The notes beneath the pieces are model-generated. The model searched no databases. It had not been told where the DNA came from and was given only the letters and a program-made list of their open reading frames with translations. Shown here in pieces: positions 8,213 through 19,618 of a DNA stretch of 58,247 nt. The DNA lies in assembly GCF_010179735.1 (NCBI RefSeq), contig NZ_JAAEEH010000018.1, positions 1 through 58,247 of the forward strand, given 5' to 3'. Numbering within the stretch: the first letter of the stretch is position 1; each line of letters begins with the position of its first letter. The position numbers were made by a program, and so were the translations under genes. This DNA is from Anaerotalea alkaliphila. Its GTDB lineage: Bacteria; Bacillota; Clostridia; Lachnospirales; Vallitaleaceae.

Positions 8213-10351
8213 TTACAGCAGCATGGAGAGGGAAATCCGTTTCTTCCCCAGGTCCACGGCGAGGACCTGGACTTCCACCACGTCCCCTACGGACAGCACT
8301 TCCAGCGGGTGTTTGATGAATTTCCTGCAGATTTGGGAGATGTGCACCAGGCCGTCCTGATGGACGCCGATGTCCACAAAGGCGCCGAAATCGATGATGT
8401 TGCGGACGGTCCCTTTCAGGACCATCCCTTCCCGCAGGTCTTCCATGGACAGGACGTCCGTCCGCAGCACCGGCAGTGGAAGCTCTTCCCGGGGATCCCT
8501 TCCCGGTTTTTCCAGCTCCTGCAGGATGTCTTCCAGTGTGGGGATCCCCACACCGATGGATCGGGCCAAAGCGTCCAGCCCTCCGGCCGCCTTGCGCAGG
8601 GCCCCGGGATCGATGCCCTTCCCGCCTTCCAGCCGGATGCCGGCCATTTTCAGCATCTGCCGTGTGGCGCCGTAGGCTTCCGGATGCACCCCCGTATTGT
8701 CCAACGGCTCTCCCCCGTCCTTGATCCGCAGGAATCCAGCACATTGCTGGAATGTCTTGGCCCCCAGCTTGGGAACCGCCAGAAGGGACTTCCTGTCCTT
8801 GAACTTCCCCTCCTTCTCCCGGAAGGCCACGATGGTGGTGGCGATGGGCTTGCTGATTCCGGCCACATACTGGAGGAGGGAGGGGGAGGCCGTGTTCACA
8901 TCCACCCCCACCCGGTTCACCGCGTCCTCCACCACATTGTGCAGGGTGTCGCTGAGCTTCTTCTGGTTCATGTCGTGCTGGTATTGCCCCACGCCGATGG
9001 ATTTGGGGTCGATCTTCACCAGCTCCGCCAGGGGATCCTGGATCCTTCGGCCGATGGAGACCGCGCTCCGCAAGGATACGTCGAATTCAGGGAATTCCTC
9101 GGTCCCCAGCTTGGAGGCGGAGTATACGGATGCGCCGGCTTCGTTGACGATCACATAGGGGACCCTCCTGTCCAGCTCCTTGAGCATTTCCGCAGCGAAG
9201 GCTTCCGTTTCCCGGGAGGCGGTCCCGTTCCCGATGGCCACCAGGTCCACCTGGTGGGTCCTGATCATCCTGCCCAGGACCGCCTTGGCTTCGGCCACCT
9301 TGGCCACAGGCTTCGTAGGATAGACCACCCCCGTCTCCAGAACCTTTCCGGTCCCGTCCACGACGGCCACCTTGCATCCCGTCCTGAAGGCCGGGTCCAG
9401 CGCCAGCACCACCTTGCCGGGAATGGGCGGCTGGAGCAACAGCTGCTCCAGGTTCTTTCCAAAGACCTTGATGGCTCCGTCTTCGGCCTTTTCCGTCAGG
9501 TCGCTGCGCACTTCCCTTTCGATGGAGGGGGCTATGAGCCTCTTGTATGCGTCCTCCATGGCTTCCTCCAACAACCTCCCGGCATGGGAGCCCTTGCGGG
9601 GGGGATGGAACTTGTGCATCCTTTGGAGGAGGGCAGTCCCGTCTACCTCTATTTTCACGGTCAGGAACTTCTCCTTTTCCCCCCGGTTGACCGCCAGGAT
9701 CCGATGGGAAGGGATGGACTTCAGCCTTTCCCTGTAGTCGTAGTATCCCTCGAAGGTGGAGGGGAGTTTCCCGTCCTTCGCCTTGGAAACCAAGAACCCT
9801 TCCTCCATTGTCAGCCCCCTGAGCTCCTTCCGCAGGGCGGGGTGTTCCGCCATGGTTTCCGCCACGATGTCCAGGGCGCCTTCCAAAGCCTCTTCCGGCG
9901 TGCCCACTTCCTTGGCGGGGTCCACGAAGGCTTCCGCTTTTTTCCCCAGGTCCCCCTCCTCCTGGTTCAGGATCATCCGGGCCAGGGGTTCCAGGCCTTT
10001 TTCCCTGGCTACCGTGGCCCGGGTCCGCCTTTTGGGACGGTAGGGCCGGTAGAGGTCCTCCACTTCCACCAGGGTCTTCGCCTGGTCGATCTGCCTTTCC
10101 AGCGCGGGGGTCAGCTTTCCCTGCTCCCGGATGACTCCCGCGACCTGGGCCTTCTTTTCCTCCAGGTTCCGCAGGTAGTGCAGCCGCTCCTCCAGGTCCC
10201 GAAGCACTTCGTCGCTGAGGGAACCTGTGGCCTCCTTCCTGTACCGCGCGATGAAGGGGATGGTGTTTCCCGCATCCACCAGGGCCACGGTGCTTTCCAC
10301 CTGCCAGGTTCCGATGCCGAATTCTTTTGCCAAAATGTCTATGATCTGCAT
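8213..10351 (-). CDS. tex: Tex-family RNA-binding transcription accessory protein
   Basis: Nucleic-acid-binding protein conserved in bacteria and thought to act in transcription. The 712-residue product has the full Tex order: N-terminal helical region (start IIDILAKEFGI), YqgF-like RNase H fold (VLALDPAFRTGCKVAVVD, around 325-345), helix-hairpin-helix repeats (VGVDVNTASPSLLQYVAGI onward) and a C-terminal S1 domain (GMVLKGTVRNIIDFGAFVDIGVHQDGLVHIS). Length is slightly short of the common 715-780. The start at 10351 has TAGGAG seven bases upstream. It follows lysC through the hairpin at 10369-10396. Confidence 0.95.
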   Translation of the reverse strand: MQIIDILAKEFGIGTWQVESTVALVDAGNTIPFIARYRKEATGSLSDEVLRDLEERLHYLRNLEEKKAQVAGVIREQGKLTPALERQIDQAKTLVEVEDLYRPYRPKRRTRATVAREKGLEPLARMILNQEEGDLGKKAEAFVDPAKEVGTPEEALEGALDIVAETMAEHPALRKELRGLTMEEGFLVSKAKDGKLPSTFEGYYDYRERLKSIPSHRILAVNRGEKEKFLTVKIEVDGTALLQRMHKFHPPRKGSHAGRLLEEAMEDAYKRLIAPSIEREVRSDLTEKAEDGAIKVFGKNLEQLLLQPPIPGKVVLALDPAFRTGCKVAVVDGTGKVLETGVVYPTKPVAKVAEAKAVLGRMIRTHQVDLVAIGNGTASRETEAFAAEMLKELDRRVPYVIVNEAGASVYSASKLGTEEFPEFDVSLRSAVSIGRRIQDPLAELVKIDPKSIGVGQYQHDMNQKKLSDTLHNVVEDAVNRVGVDVNTASPSLLQYVAGISKPIATTIVAFREKEGKFKDRKSLLAVPKLGAKTFQQCAGFLRIKDGGEPLDNTGVHPEAYGATRQMLKMAGIRLEGGKGIDPGALRKAAGGLDALARSIGVGIPTLEDILQELEKPGRDPREELPLPVLRTDVLSMEDLREGMVLKGTVRNIIDFGAFVDIGVHQDGLVHISQICRKFIKHPLEVLSVGDVVEVQVLAVDLGKKRISLSMLL

Positions 10352-10368
10352 GCTCTTCTCCTAAATGA

Positions 10369-10396
10369 AGAGGCCCATCCCCGGGGATAGGCCTCT
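10369..10396 (-). terminator. Hairpin between lysC and tex, weak terminator or attenuator
   Basis: AGAGGCC (10369-10375) pairs with GGCCTCT (10390-10396), and the loop can pair further. On the minus strand it is followed by TTCATTT, a poor U-tract. It sits between the lysC stop and the tex ribosome binding site with no room for a standard promoter, so tex probably depends on read-through. Confidence 0.55.
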
Positions 10397-10400
10397 GTTC

Positions 10401-11615
10401 TTATAATTCCCCGGACAATTTGAAAGCGTCGTGGATGGCGATTGTCGCCTCGTTTGCGTCCTTTTCATCGATCAAAAGGGAAATCTTTATCTCTGAAGTT
10501 GAAATCATTTTGATGTTGATGCCTGCGTCATAGAGGGCTTCGAACATCTTGGTGGCGATGCCGGAGTTGGAGGCCATGCCCGCTCCCACCAGGGAAACCT
10601 TCGCCACATGCTCGTCCACTTCTATCCTCTGGGCATCCAGGCGCTCCTTGTGCTCTTCCAGGCTCTGGACCGCTTCCTTCAGGTTGTCCCTGCCCACGGT
10701 GAAGGAGATGTCTTTTGTCCCTTCCCGTCCGATGGATTGCAGGATGATGTCCACGTTGATGTTCTTCTTGGACAACAGGGAGAAGAGCTCGAACGCCTTT
10801 CCAGGCTCGTCCTTGAGGCCCACCACTGCGATCCTGGCAACATTCTTGTCGGCTGTGACGCCGCTCACCAACATTTTTTCCACTTTCGTTTCCTCCTTGA
10901 CAATTGTACCTTCAGCTCTGGTTAGACTGGACAACACAACCAATTCCACACCGTATTTCTTCGCCATCTCCACGGAACGGTTGTGGAGGACCTGGGCTCC
11001 CAGGGACGCGAACTCCAGCATTTCATCATAGGTTATTTCAGCCAATTTCCGTGCATGCTTCACCACACGGGGGTCTGCTGTGTAGACGCCGTCCACGTCG
11101 GTGAAGATTTCGCACTTGTCCGCCTTCAACGCTGCGGCCAGGGCCACCGCCGTGGTGTCGGATCCACCCCGTCCCAGGGTGGTGAAGTCGTCGTACCGGT
11201 TCACCCCCTGGAATCCCGTGATCAGGACGATGTTCTTCCTGTCCAGTTCCGCCTGGATCCGGTCGGTCTCAATGTTCCTCAACCGGGCGTTGCCGTAGGT
11301 GGAGCTGGTCGTCATCCCCACCTGGAAGGCGTTCAGGGACACGGCCGGATATCCCAGTGTCTCCAGCGCCATGGCCATCAGGGCCACCGACTGCTGTTCC
11401 CCCGTGGAAAGCAGCATGTCCATCTCCCGCTTGGATGGGCTCGCGCTGATTTCCTTGGCCTTTTCCAGAAGGTCGTCCGTCGTGTCCCCTTGGGCCGAAA
11501 GGACCACCACAACTTCATGGCCTGCCTTGTAGTCCTCCAGAATCCTGTTTGCCACATTGAAGATCCGCTCCTTGTCGGCAACGGAGCTTCCGCCGAATTT
11601 CTTTACGATTAGCAC
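10401..11615 (-). CDS. lysC: Aspartate kinase
   Basis: Phosphorylates aspartate, the first step toward lysine, threonine and methionine. The 404-residue product has the amino-acid kinase domain (start LIVKKFGGSSVAD, then GRGGSDTTAVALAAAL and the EIFTDVDGVYTADPR signature) followed by two ACT domains (about 260-404) that normally bind lysine and/or threonine for feedback control. The start codon is GTG at 11615, with GGAGG seven bases upstream and no ATG at a homologous position. It is the last core gene of the ACT-hom-apgM-lysC operon. Confidence 0.96.
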   Translation of the reverse strand: MLIVKKFGGSSVADKERIFNVANRILEDYKAGHEVVVVLSAQGDTTDDLLEKAKEISASPSKREMDMLLSTGEQQSVALMAMALETLGYPAVSLNAFQVGMTTSSTYGNARLRNIETDRIQAELDRKNIVLITGFQGVNRYDDFTTLGRGGSDTTAVALAAALKADKCEIFTDVDGVYTADPRVVKHARKLAEITYDEMLEFASLGAQVLHNRSVEMAKKYGVELVVLSSLTRAEGTIVKEETKVEKMLVSGVTADKNVARIAVVGLKDEPGKAFELFSLLSKKNINVDIILQSIGREGTKDISFTVGRDNLKEAVQSLEEHKERLDAQRIEVDEHVAKVSLVGAGMASNSGIATKMFEALYDAGINIKMISTSEIKISLLIDEKDANEATIAIHDAFKLSGEL

Positions 11616-11660
11616 TTGTTCTCCTCCATTCTTCCATTCCAGCCTATGGTCGGCCCATGC

Positions 11661-12872
11661 TCAGTGGTCCAAGAAATAATCCATCAGTTTGTGTCCCTCG
11701 GGGAAAAACCGGTGGGTGGTTTTCGCGTATTTTTCATCGTAGCGGTGGTTCGTCCAGGTGTCTCCCGCACTCTTGTATATCAGGTAGGGTACGGGGGTGC
11801 GGGTATGGGTCCTGTAGGCGATGGGGGTGGGGTGGTCCGGGAGGACCATGATCTTGTATTCGAATCCCGCATCGTCCATCTGCTGCATGATGGGCTTCAC
11901 GATCCGCTGGTCGAGCAGCTCGATGGAACGCACCTTGTTGGCGGTTTCCCCCCTGTGGCCGCATTCGTCCGGTGCTTCGATGTGGACATAGACGAAGTCA
12001 TACCCTTCCTTCAGCACATCGACGCAGGCCTGGGCCTTGCCTTCGTAATTGGTGTGGATGTTGCCTGTGGCGCCCTCCACATCGATGCTTTTCATGTCCG
12101 CGGCGATGGCGATCCCTTTGAGCAGGTCCACGGCGGAGATCATGGCTCCCTTCATGCCGTACTTCTCCTGGAAGGAGGGCAATTGGGGCTTCTTCCCCTC
12201 TCCCCAGATCCAGAGGGAGTTGGCCTTGCGGAGGCTTCTTGCGGCCCGGTCCAGGTTCACCGGATGGTTGTTCAGGATTTCATAGCTTTTCGCCATCATC
12301 GCATGGATCCGGTCGCTGTTGTCCCCTTTGGGCATGTAACCCCCGACGGTCCTTTCCAGGATGTCATGGGGCGGGGTCAGGGTCACCTGCATGGACCCGT
12401 GGTGCCAGATCAGGGCGTGCCGGTAGCTGACCCCCGGATGGAAGGAGATTTCCTCGTCCCCGAAGGCTTCCTGGATGGCCTCGATCAGGACCTTCGCCTC
12501 TTCGGAGGTGATTTCGTCCGCGCTGTGGTCCAGGATCCGCTTCTCTTCATAGACCGGCTCCTCTTCCGTAAGGGTCACCAGGTTGCACCGGAAGCAGATG
12601 TCCGTCTCCTCCATATGGATTCCCATGCTGACGGCTTCCAGGGGGGACCTTCCCGTGTAGTAGACCTGGGGATCGTAGCCCATGACCGAAAGGTTGGCCG
12701 TATCGCTTCCCGGCGACATGTGGGCCGGTATGGTGTTGACCAGGCCGACTTCGCCGTGGCTGGCAAGATAGTCGATGGCCGGCTTCGCGGCCACCTCCAA
12801 AGGCGTCTTGTTCTGCAGGGAGGGGATGGGCTCGTCCGCCATCCCGTCTCCCAGAATCACAATGTATTTCAT
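11661..12872 (-). CDS. apgM: ApgM-like cofactor-independent phosphoglycerate mutase family protein, candidate homoserine kinase analogue
   Basis: A 403-residue member of the archaeal-type 2,3-bisphosphoglycerate-independent phosphoglycerate mutase family (alkaline phosphatase superfamily). Seen: GDGMADEP near 9-16, SPGSDTANLSVMGYDP with the likely nucleophile Ser, and metal ligands in HIEAPDECGH and LPDHPTP. By family this is a mutase, but its place between hom and lysC fits the comparative-genomics proposal that such proteins replace homoserine kinase in organisms lacking ThrB. The ATG at 12872 is chosen because AGAGGTG lies five bases upstream; it starts ten bases after the hom stop. Biochemical role is therefore uncertain between the two. 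Confidence 0.85.
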   Translation of the reverse strand: MKYIVILGDGMADEPIPSLQNKTPLEVAAKPAIDYLASHGEVGLVNTIPAHMSPGSDTANLSVMGYDPQVYYTGRSPLEAVSMGIHMEETDICFRCNLVTLTEEEPVYEEKRILDHSADEITSEEAKVLIEAIQEAFGDEEISFHPGVSYRHALIWHHGSMQVTLTPPHDILERTVGGYMPKGDNSDRIHAMMAKSYEILNNHPVNLDRAARSLRKANSLWIWGEGKKPQLPSFQEKYGMKGAMISAVDLLKGIAIAADMKSIDVEGATGNIHTNYEGKAQACVDVLKEGYDFVYVHIEAPDECGHRGETANKVRSIELLDQRIVKPIMQQMDDAGFEYKIMVLPDHPTPIAYRTHTRTPVPYLIYKSAGDTWTNHRYDEKYAKTTHRFFPEGHKLMDYFLDH

Positions 12873-12882
12873 TGCCGCACCT

Positions 12883-14121
12883 CTACCTTTCCATGCGGAG
12901 GACACTGGCGATTTCCGTCACAGGGGCTTCCTGGGCCAACTTCCGCACCTTCTCCTGCAGGTCCCCTTCGGTGGATTTCCCGCTGATGAAGGCGATCTCG
13001 TCCTCCACGCCCTCCAGCTGCACGAATTCCACCTCGCCGAAGACCTTGTTCACCGCATCCCGGATGGCCGCATGGAAATCGGTCTTCACCGTCACAAAAT
13101 AGGTCGCGGGAATCTTTTCCGTATCCATGAGCTCCATCTTTTCCGTGCTCCAATGGGAAATGATGCTGGTGCCCATATGCTTCACCACGTCCACGATGTC
13201 GGCTACGACCGCGCTGGCGGTGGGAAGCTTTCCGGCTCCCCGTCCGTAGAACATCACGTCGCCGATCACATTCCCCTTGACAAAAATGGCGTTGAACACG
13301 TCATGCACATTGGAGAGGGGATTCTCCTTGCCGATCATCATGGGCGCCACCATGGCGTACACCTTGTGGTCCTGCTTCCTGCTGGTGGCCAGCAACTTGA
13401 TTTCACATCCCAGATGCTTCGCATACTCCATGTCCCTGGTGGAAACGCGGGTGATCCCTTCCGTATGGATGTCCTCGTAGGACACGTTCATGCCGAATGC
13501 GAGGGAGGAAAGGATGGCGATCTTCCTGCAGGCGTCGTGCCCCTCCACATCCGCGGCGGGGTTCCGCTCCGCATATCCCAGCTCCTGGGCTTCCTTCAGC
13601 ACCTCCTCGAATTCCCTCCCCTCATTGAACATTTTGGTGAGGATGAAGTTGGTGGTTCCGTTCAGGATGCCGGTGATCTCATAAATCTCGTCCGCCGTCA
13701 GGGACTGGTTCAAGGGACGGATGATGGGGATTCCTCCGCCTACGCTTGCCTCGAACAGGAAGTTCACCTTGTTCGCCCGGGCGGTTTCCAGAAGCTCTGC
13801 CCCATGCTTGGCCACCAGCTCCTTGTTGGAAGTGACCACGCTCTTCCCCTTCTCCAGGGCCCCCTTCACGAAGGTATAGGCGGGTTCCACCCCTCCCATG
13901 ACCTCGGCGACCACCTGCACCTCCGGGTCCTCCAGGATTTCGTTGTAGTTTTTTGTCACAAGCTTCTCGATTGGGGTGCCGGGAAAGTCCTTCAGGTCCA
14001 GGATGTACTTGACCGAAATCCCGTGCCCCGCTTTCTTTGTGATGCTTTCCTTGTTGGTCTCCAGGACCTCGTAGATTCCCGAGCCAACGGTTCCATATCC
14101 TAAAATCGCAATTTTTATCAT
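12883..14121 (-). CDS. hom: Homoserine dehydrogenase
   Basis: NAD(P)H-dependent reduction of aspartate semialdehyde to homoserine. The 412-residue product has an N-terminal Rossmann fold (IAILGYGTVGSGIYEVL at 4-20), the catalytic domain (GILNGTTNFIL, then EAQELGYAERNPAADVEGHDACRKIAIL) and a C-terminal ACT domain from about 335. GGGAG lies seven bases before ATG. It starts five bases after the ACT-protein stop and is followed closely by apgM. No thrC or thrB lies in this window. Confidence 0.97.
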   Translation of the reverse strand: MIKIAILGYGTVGSGIYEVLETNKESITKKAGHGISVKYILDLKDFPGTPIEKLVTKNYNEILEDPEVQVVAEVMGGVEPAYTFVKGALEKGKSVVTSNKELVAKHGAELLETARANKVNFLFEASVGGGIPIIRPLNQSLTADEIYEITGILNGTTNFILTKMFNEGREFEEVLKEAQELGYAERNPAADVEGHDACRKIAILSSLAFGMNVSYEDIHTEGITRVSTRDMEYAKHLGCEIKLLATSRKQDHKVYAMVAPMMIGKENPLSNVHDVFNAIFVKGNVIGDVMFYGRGAGKLPTASAVVADIVDVVKHMGTSIISHWSTEKMELMDTEKIPATYFVTVKTDFHAAIRDAVNKVFGEVEFVQLEGVEDEIAFISGKSTEGDLQEKVRKLAQEAPVTEIASVLRMER

Positions 14122-14125
14122 CTGC

Positions 14126-14569
14126 CTACTCCCTTGCCAAGATTTTGATTTGATGGATGCCCTCGAATGTTTCGATTTCGTTGATCAGTTCCTGGACCTC
14201 TCCCGTGTTGGGTAGGATCTCCACGCTCAGGCTGATGTCCGCCACGCCGTTGATGGGGATGGACTGGTGGATGGTGAGGATGTTCGCCTTGAAGGCGGCA
14301 ATGGCATTGATGACGCTGGCCAAAACCCCCGGTTCATCGTCTATCTTCATGGCTACCGTGATCACACTGCCTCTGGTGTGCTCATAGAACGGAAAGATGC
14401 AGTCCTTGTACTTGTAAAAGGAACTTCTGCTGATGCCCACCGCATCCACCGCATCCTGTATGGTCATGGCCTTTTCCTTTTCGATCAGGTGCTTGGCTTC
14501 GACCACTTTGAGGAAAACCTCCGGCAATGCCCGCTTCTTGATGATATAGTAATTTACATGATCCGCCAT
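14126..14569 (-). CDS. ACT domain protein of the UPF0735 / PheB-like family
   Basis: The 147-residue product matches the usual length of this family. The N-terminal half (YYIIKKRALPEVFLKVVEAKHLI, then VDAVGISRSSFYKYKD) looks like a helix-turn-helix segment. The C-terminal half is an ACT domain (VITVAMKIDDEPGVLASVINAIAAF) with the Gly-turn expected for amino-acid binding. It is likely an amino-acid-responsive regulator of its operon; the ligand is unknown. The ATG at 14569 has AGGTGA five bases upstream, and the promoter at 14653-14681 rules out longer in-frame starts. Confidence 0.85.
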   Translation of the reverse strand: MADHVNYYIIKKRALPEVFLKVVEAKHLIEKEKAMTIQDAVDAVGISRSSFYKYKDCIFPFYEHTRGSVITVAMKIDDEPGVLASVINAIAAFKANILTIHQSIPINGVADISLSVEILPNTGEVQELINEIETFEGIHQIKILARE

Positions 14570-14652
14570 TTTTTCACCTATTGCTTCCGGCCCTGGGCCT
14601 TGTCCTTCCATGTTTTGTTTTTTCTGGAAAAACATTTGTTTTTTCAAGGAAG

Positions 14653-14681
14653 ATGATACCATAGCCCCCCTTCCTTTGCAA
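14653..14681 (-). promoter_or_regulatory. Promoter of the ACT-hom-apgM-lysC operon
   Basis: Minus strand: TTGCAA (14676-14681), 17-base spacer, TATCAT (14653-14658). The leader to the first start codon is about 75 bases. It has no T-box or lysine-riboswitch-like size or structure. Confidence 0.65.
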
Positions 14682-14731
14682 GTTCTTTTTCATGAACAGC
14701 CCCGGGGGGCCGCTTTGCCGGCACCACGACA

Positions 14732-14755
14732 AAGGAGACCCCTGGGGGTCTCCCT
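14732..14755 (-). terminator. prfB terminator
   Basis: A 9-bp stem, GGAGACCCC (14734-14742) with GGGGTCTCC (14745-14753), is followed on the minus strand by TTTGT. It lies 12 bases after the prfB stop codon. Confidence 0.75.
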
Positions 14756-14767
14756 CGTTATGTTGGA

Positions 14768-15874
14768 TCATTTGATCGCCAGCCACTTGAGGTAGGCATT
14801 CATGAAGGGGTCCAGCTTCCCATCCATCACGGCCTGGACGTTTCCGGACTCTTCCTCCGTCCGGTGGTCCTTGACCATGCTGTAGGGATGCATCACATAG
14901 GAGCGGATCTGGCTTCCCCATCCGATTTCCTTGATCTCCCCCCGTATGCCCGCCATCTTTTCCAGCTGTTCCAGGCGTTTCAGCTCCAGCAGCTTGATCT
15001 GCAGCATGTGCATCGCCTTGTCCTTGTTCTTGTGCTGGGACCTTTCGTTCTGGCACTGGACCACAATCCCGGTAGGGAGGTGGGTGATCCGTATGGCGGA
15101 ATCCGTCTTGTTGACATGCTGCCCTCCGGCACCGCTGGAACGGTAGGTGTCGATCCGGATGTCGTCATCCGCAATCTCCAGGTCGATATCCTCCTCGATT
15201 TCCGGAATCACATCGCAGGAAGCGAAGGAGGTGTGCCTTCTGCCGGAGGAATCGAAGGGGGAGATCCGCACCAGCCGGTGCACCCCCTTCTCCGACTTCA
15301 GGTATCCGTAGGCGTTTGCTCCGTTGACCTGGATGGTGACGGACTTGATTCCCGCCTCTTCCCCGTCCAGATAGTCCAGGACCTCCACCTTGTACCCTTT
15401 GGTTTCCGCCCATCGGGTGTACATCCGAAAGAGCATGGAAACCCAGTCGCAGCTTTCCGTACCTCCCGCCCCTGCATGGAGGGTAAGGATTGCGCTGTTG
15501 GGGTCGTATTCGCCGGAGAGGAGGGTTTCCACCCGGATCTGTTCGAAATCTTCCAGGAATTTGGCCGTCATCCCTTCCACTTCCTGGATGACGCCTTCGT
15601 CCCCTTCTTCGATTCCCATGTCGATCATCACCTGGATGTCTTCATATTCCTGTTCCAACCGCCGAAATTCCTCGATCTTGTCCTTCAACCGCTTGAGTTC
15701 CTTCAGGACAACCTGGGTCCGGTCCTGGTCCTGCCAGAACGCCTCGCCCGCGGCCTCCATTTCCAATTCTTCTACCTTGACGCTGGCCCCGGCCAGGTCA
15801 AAGTGACTCACTCATTTCGATTAATTTTTCACTATAACCGGCGAGCTTTTGTCTCATCTGTTCCAGTTGAATCA

Positions 15875-15875
<1 letters not shown>
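14768..15875 (-). CDS. prfB: Peptide chain release factor 2, expressed by +1 programmed frameshift
   Basis: Recognises UAA and UGA stop codons and releases the peptide. The gene is in two frames. Zero-frame codons from ATG at 15875 end in CTT TGA C at 15797-15803; after a +1 shift the frame continues as LDLAG and runs to 14768, giving 368 residues. The peptide-release GGQ is in SSGAGGQHVNK, and the stop-codon anticodon-like motif region is SPFDSSGRRHTS. The ATG overlaps the secA stop as TAATG, with AGAGGTGA upstream. The internal UGA provides the well-known autoregulation by RF2 level. Annotating only the long downstream frame would lose the first 25 residues. Confidence 0.96.
15797..15803 (-). 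other. prfB +1 frameshift site CTT TGA C
   Basis: The minus-strand heptamer CTTTGAC is the canonical RF2 shift site. The upstream triplets are GAG TCA, so the usual AGGGGG-like Shine-Dalgarno stimulator three bases before CTT is only weakly represented (GAGTGAG). Confidence 0.93.
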
Positions 15876-18466
<2,591 letters not shown>

Positions 18467-18536
18467 GCGATCCACCTTCCATTGGTCCGCTTGCGTTGCG
18501 GCCAACTTTCTTGTCAATTTCAGCTTGGACTTTTCT

Positions 18537-18565
18537 ATTATATCCGCTTTTTGGCCCAAATACAA
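18537..18565 (-). promoter_or_regulatory. secA-prfB promoter
   Basis: Minus strand: TTGTAT (18560-18565), 17-base spacer, TATAAT (18537-18542). The leader to the secA ATG is about 65 bases. Confidence 0.75.
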
Positions 18566-18620
18566 CCGCAACACGAGAAAGAGCTGTCCGGATGCACTTG
18601 GGCCCGGTTCCCTTCCATCA

Positions 18621-18644
18621 AAAAGGAGGCCCCCTGGGGCCTCC
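18621..18644 (-). terminator. hpf terminator
   Basis: A 9-bp GC stem, GGAGGCCCC (18625-18633) with GGGGCCTCC (18636-18644), is followed on the minus strand by TTTTTG. This is a classical intrinsic terminator 16 bases after the hpf stop. Confidence 0.88.
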
Positions 18645-18659
18645 CCTATCCTTCGCTTC

Positions 18660-19187
18660 CTAGAATTCCGGTTCGATCAGACCGTAATTGTTCGCCTTAC
18701 GCTTGTATACCACATTCACCTCATCCGTTTCGCTGTTCCTGAACACATAGAAATCATGTCCCAGGAGCTCCATTTCCATGCAGGCCTCTTCGGGATCCAT
18801 GGGCTTCATGGCGAACTTCTTCGTCCGCACGATCCTGAGGCCTTCATTCTCATCTTCCGGAATTTCAAAGAACTCGTTCTTGAAGGAGCCGCCCTGGTGG
18901 TGCCTGTCCACCAATTTCTTCCTGTGCTTCATCAGCTGTCTTTCCAATATATCCACTACCAGGTCGATGGCGGCATACATGTCGTCTTCCCGCTCCTCCG
19001 CCCGGATCACACCCCCCTTGATGGGAATGGTCACTTCGATGATCTGCTTCTGTTTCTGCACGCTCATGGTGATATGGGCATCCGTGTCATCCGAAAAATA
19101 CTTCTCCAATTTGCTGATCTTCTGAATGGCGATGTCCCTTAAAGCTGCTGTAACCTCGATGTTCTTTCCACTCACGATATAACGCAT
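18660..19187 (-). CDS. hpf: Long-form ribosome hibernation promoting factor
   Basis: Binds the 30S decoding region and dimerises 70S ribosomes into inactive 100S particles in stationary phase. The 175-residue product has an N-terminal S30AE domain ([22 protein letters not shown] onward, about 1-100) and the C-terminal dimerisation domain ([47 protein letters not shown]), which marks the long form. AAGGAG lies eight bases before the ATG at 19187. It is monocistronic, with a strong promoter and its own terminator. Confidence 0.96.
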   Translation of the reverse strand: MRYIVSGKNIEVTAALRDIAIQKISKLEKYFSDDTDAHITMSVQKQKQIIEVTIPIKGGVIRAEEREDDMYAAIDLVVDILERQLMKHRKKLVDRHHQGGSFKNEFFEIPEDENEGLRIVRTKKFAMKPMDPEEACMEMELLGHDFYVFRNSETDEVNVVYKRKANNYGLIEPEF

Positions 19188-19320
19188 ACCAACAACTCCT
19201 TCCATGCATCTCTTCCTCCGGAAATCCTCCCTGCGAAACAAACGCATTCATCATGATACTCTTATATTCTCCCGCAGTTGAGAATATCCTTCTGAAAAAA
19301 TGGAATTTTTGTATATTTCC

Positions 19321-19349
19321 ATTATAACATTATCTGTCATCTCTTTCAA
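19321..19349 (-). promoter_or_regulatory. hpf promoter
   Basis: Minus strand: TTGAAA (19344-19349), 17-base spacer, TATAAT (19321-19326). The leader to the ATG is about 125 bases. A good vegetative promoter is unexpected for a gene often placed under stress sigma factors. Confidence 0.8.
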
Positions 19350-19580
19350 TTTGGAAGAATTTTTTTATATTTCAAACATGTGCACGGCACACTTGTCAAC
19401 ATAATTTCTGTGGATAGTGTGGATTACTCTGTGCAAAAGCCGTTTTATCCGCCTTTCCTCGAAAAAACGCATGTGTACAATCCATTGCACAATATTTGCC
19501 TTATGTAAACCCGGTTTTTGCCGTCTGTCAATTCCGGAAATTCCGGAACAATTCTGTGATTGCGTTCCTTGGAAGAGGCA
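19350..19580. other. Intergenic region between hpf promoter and hndD terminator
   Basis: No gene is supported here. It holds a short dyad TGTGC-ACG-GCACA near 19380-19392 and a TTGACA on the minus strand at 19394-19399 with no -10 at correct spacing. Two abutting 9-mers, TGTGGATAG and TGTGGATTA (19409-19426), each differ by one base from the DnaA-box complement TGTGGATAA. Their use is unknown. Confidence 0.4.
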
Positions 19581-19613
19581 AAAAGGCCCCGGCGGTTTCC
19601 CGCCGGGGCCTTT
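19581..19613 (-). terminator. Terminator of the hnd hydrogenase operon
   Basis: A strong GC stem pairs 19585-19595 with 19600-19610, and the flanking A and T bases extend the pairing. On the minus strand a TTTTT tract follows. It lies six bases beyond the hndD stop. Confidence 0.92.
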
Positions 19614-19618
19614 CAGGC

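Noticed and set aside
11616-11660. Lysine riboswitch or T-box before lysC
   Set aside because: The gap between apgM and lysC is about 45 bases, too short for either, and the operon leader upstream of the ACT gene is about 75 bases without such structure.
14570-14662. 31-residue N-terminal extension of the ACT protein
   Set aside because: The promoter -10 at 14653-14658 lies within it, and family members start at MADHVNYY.
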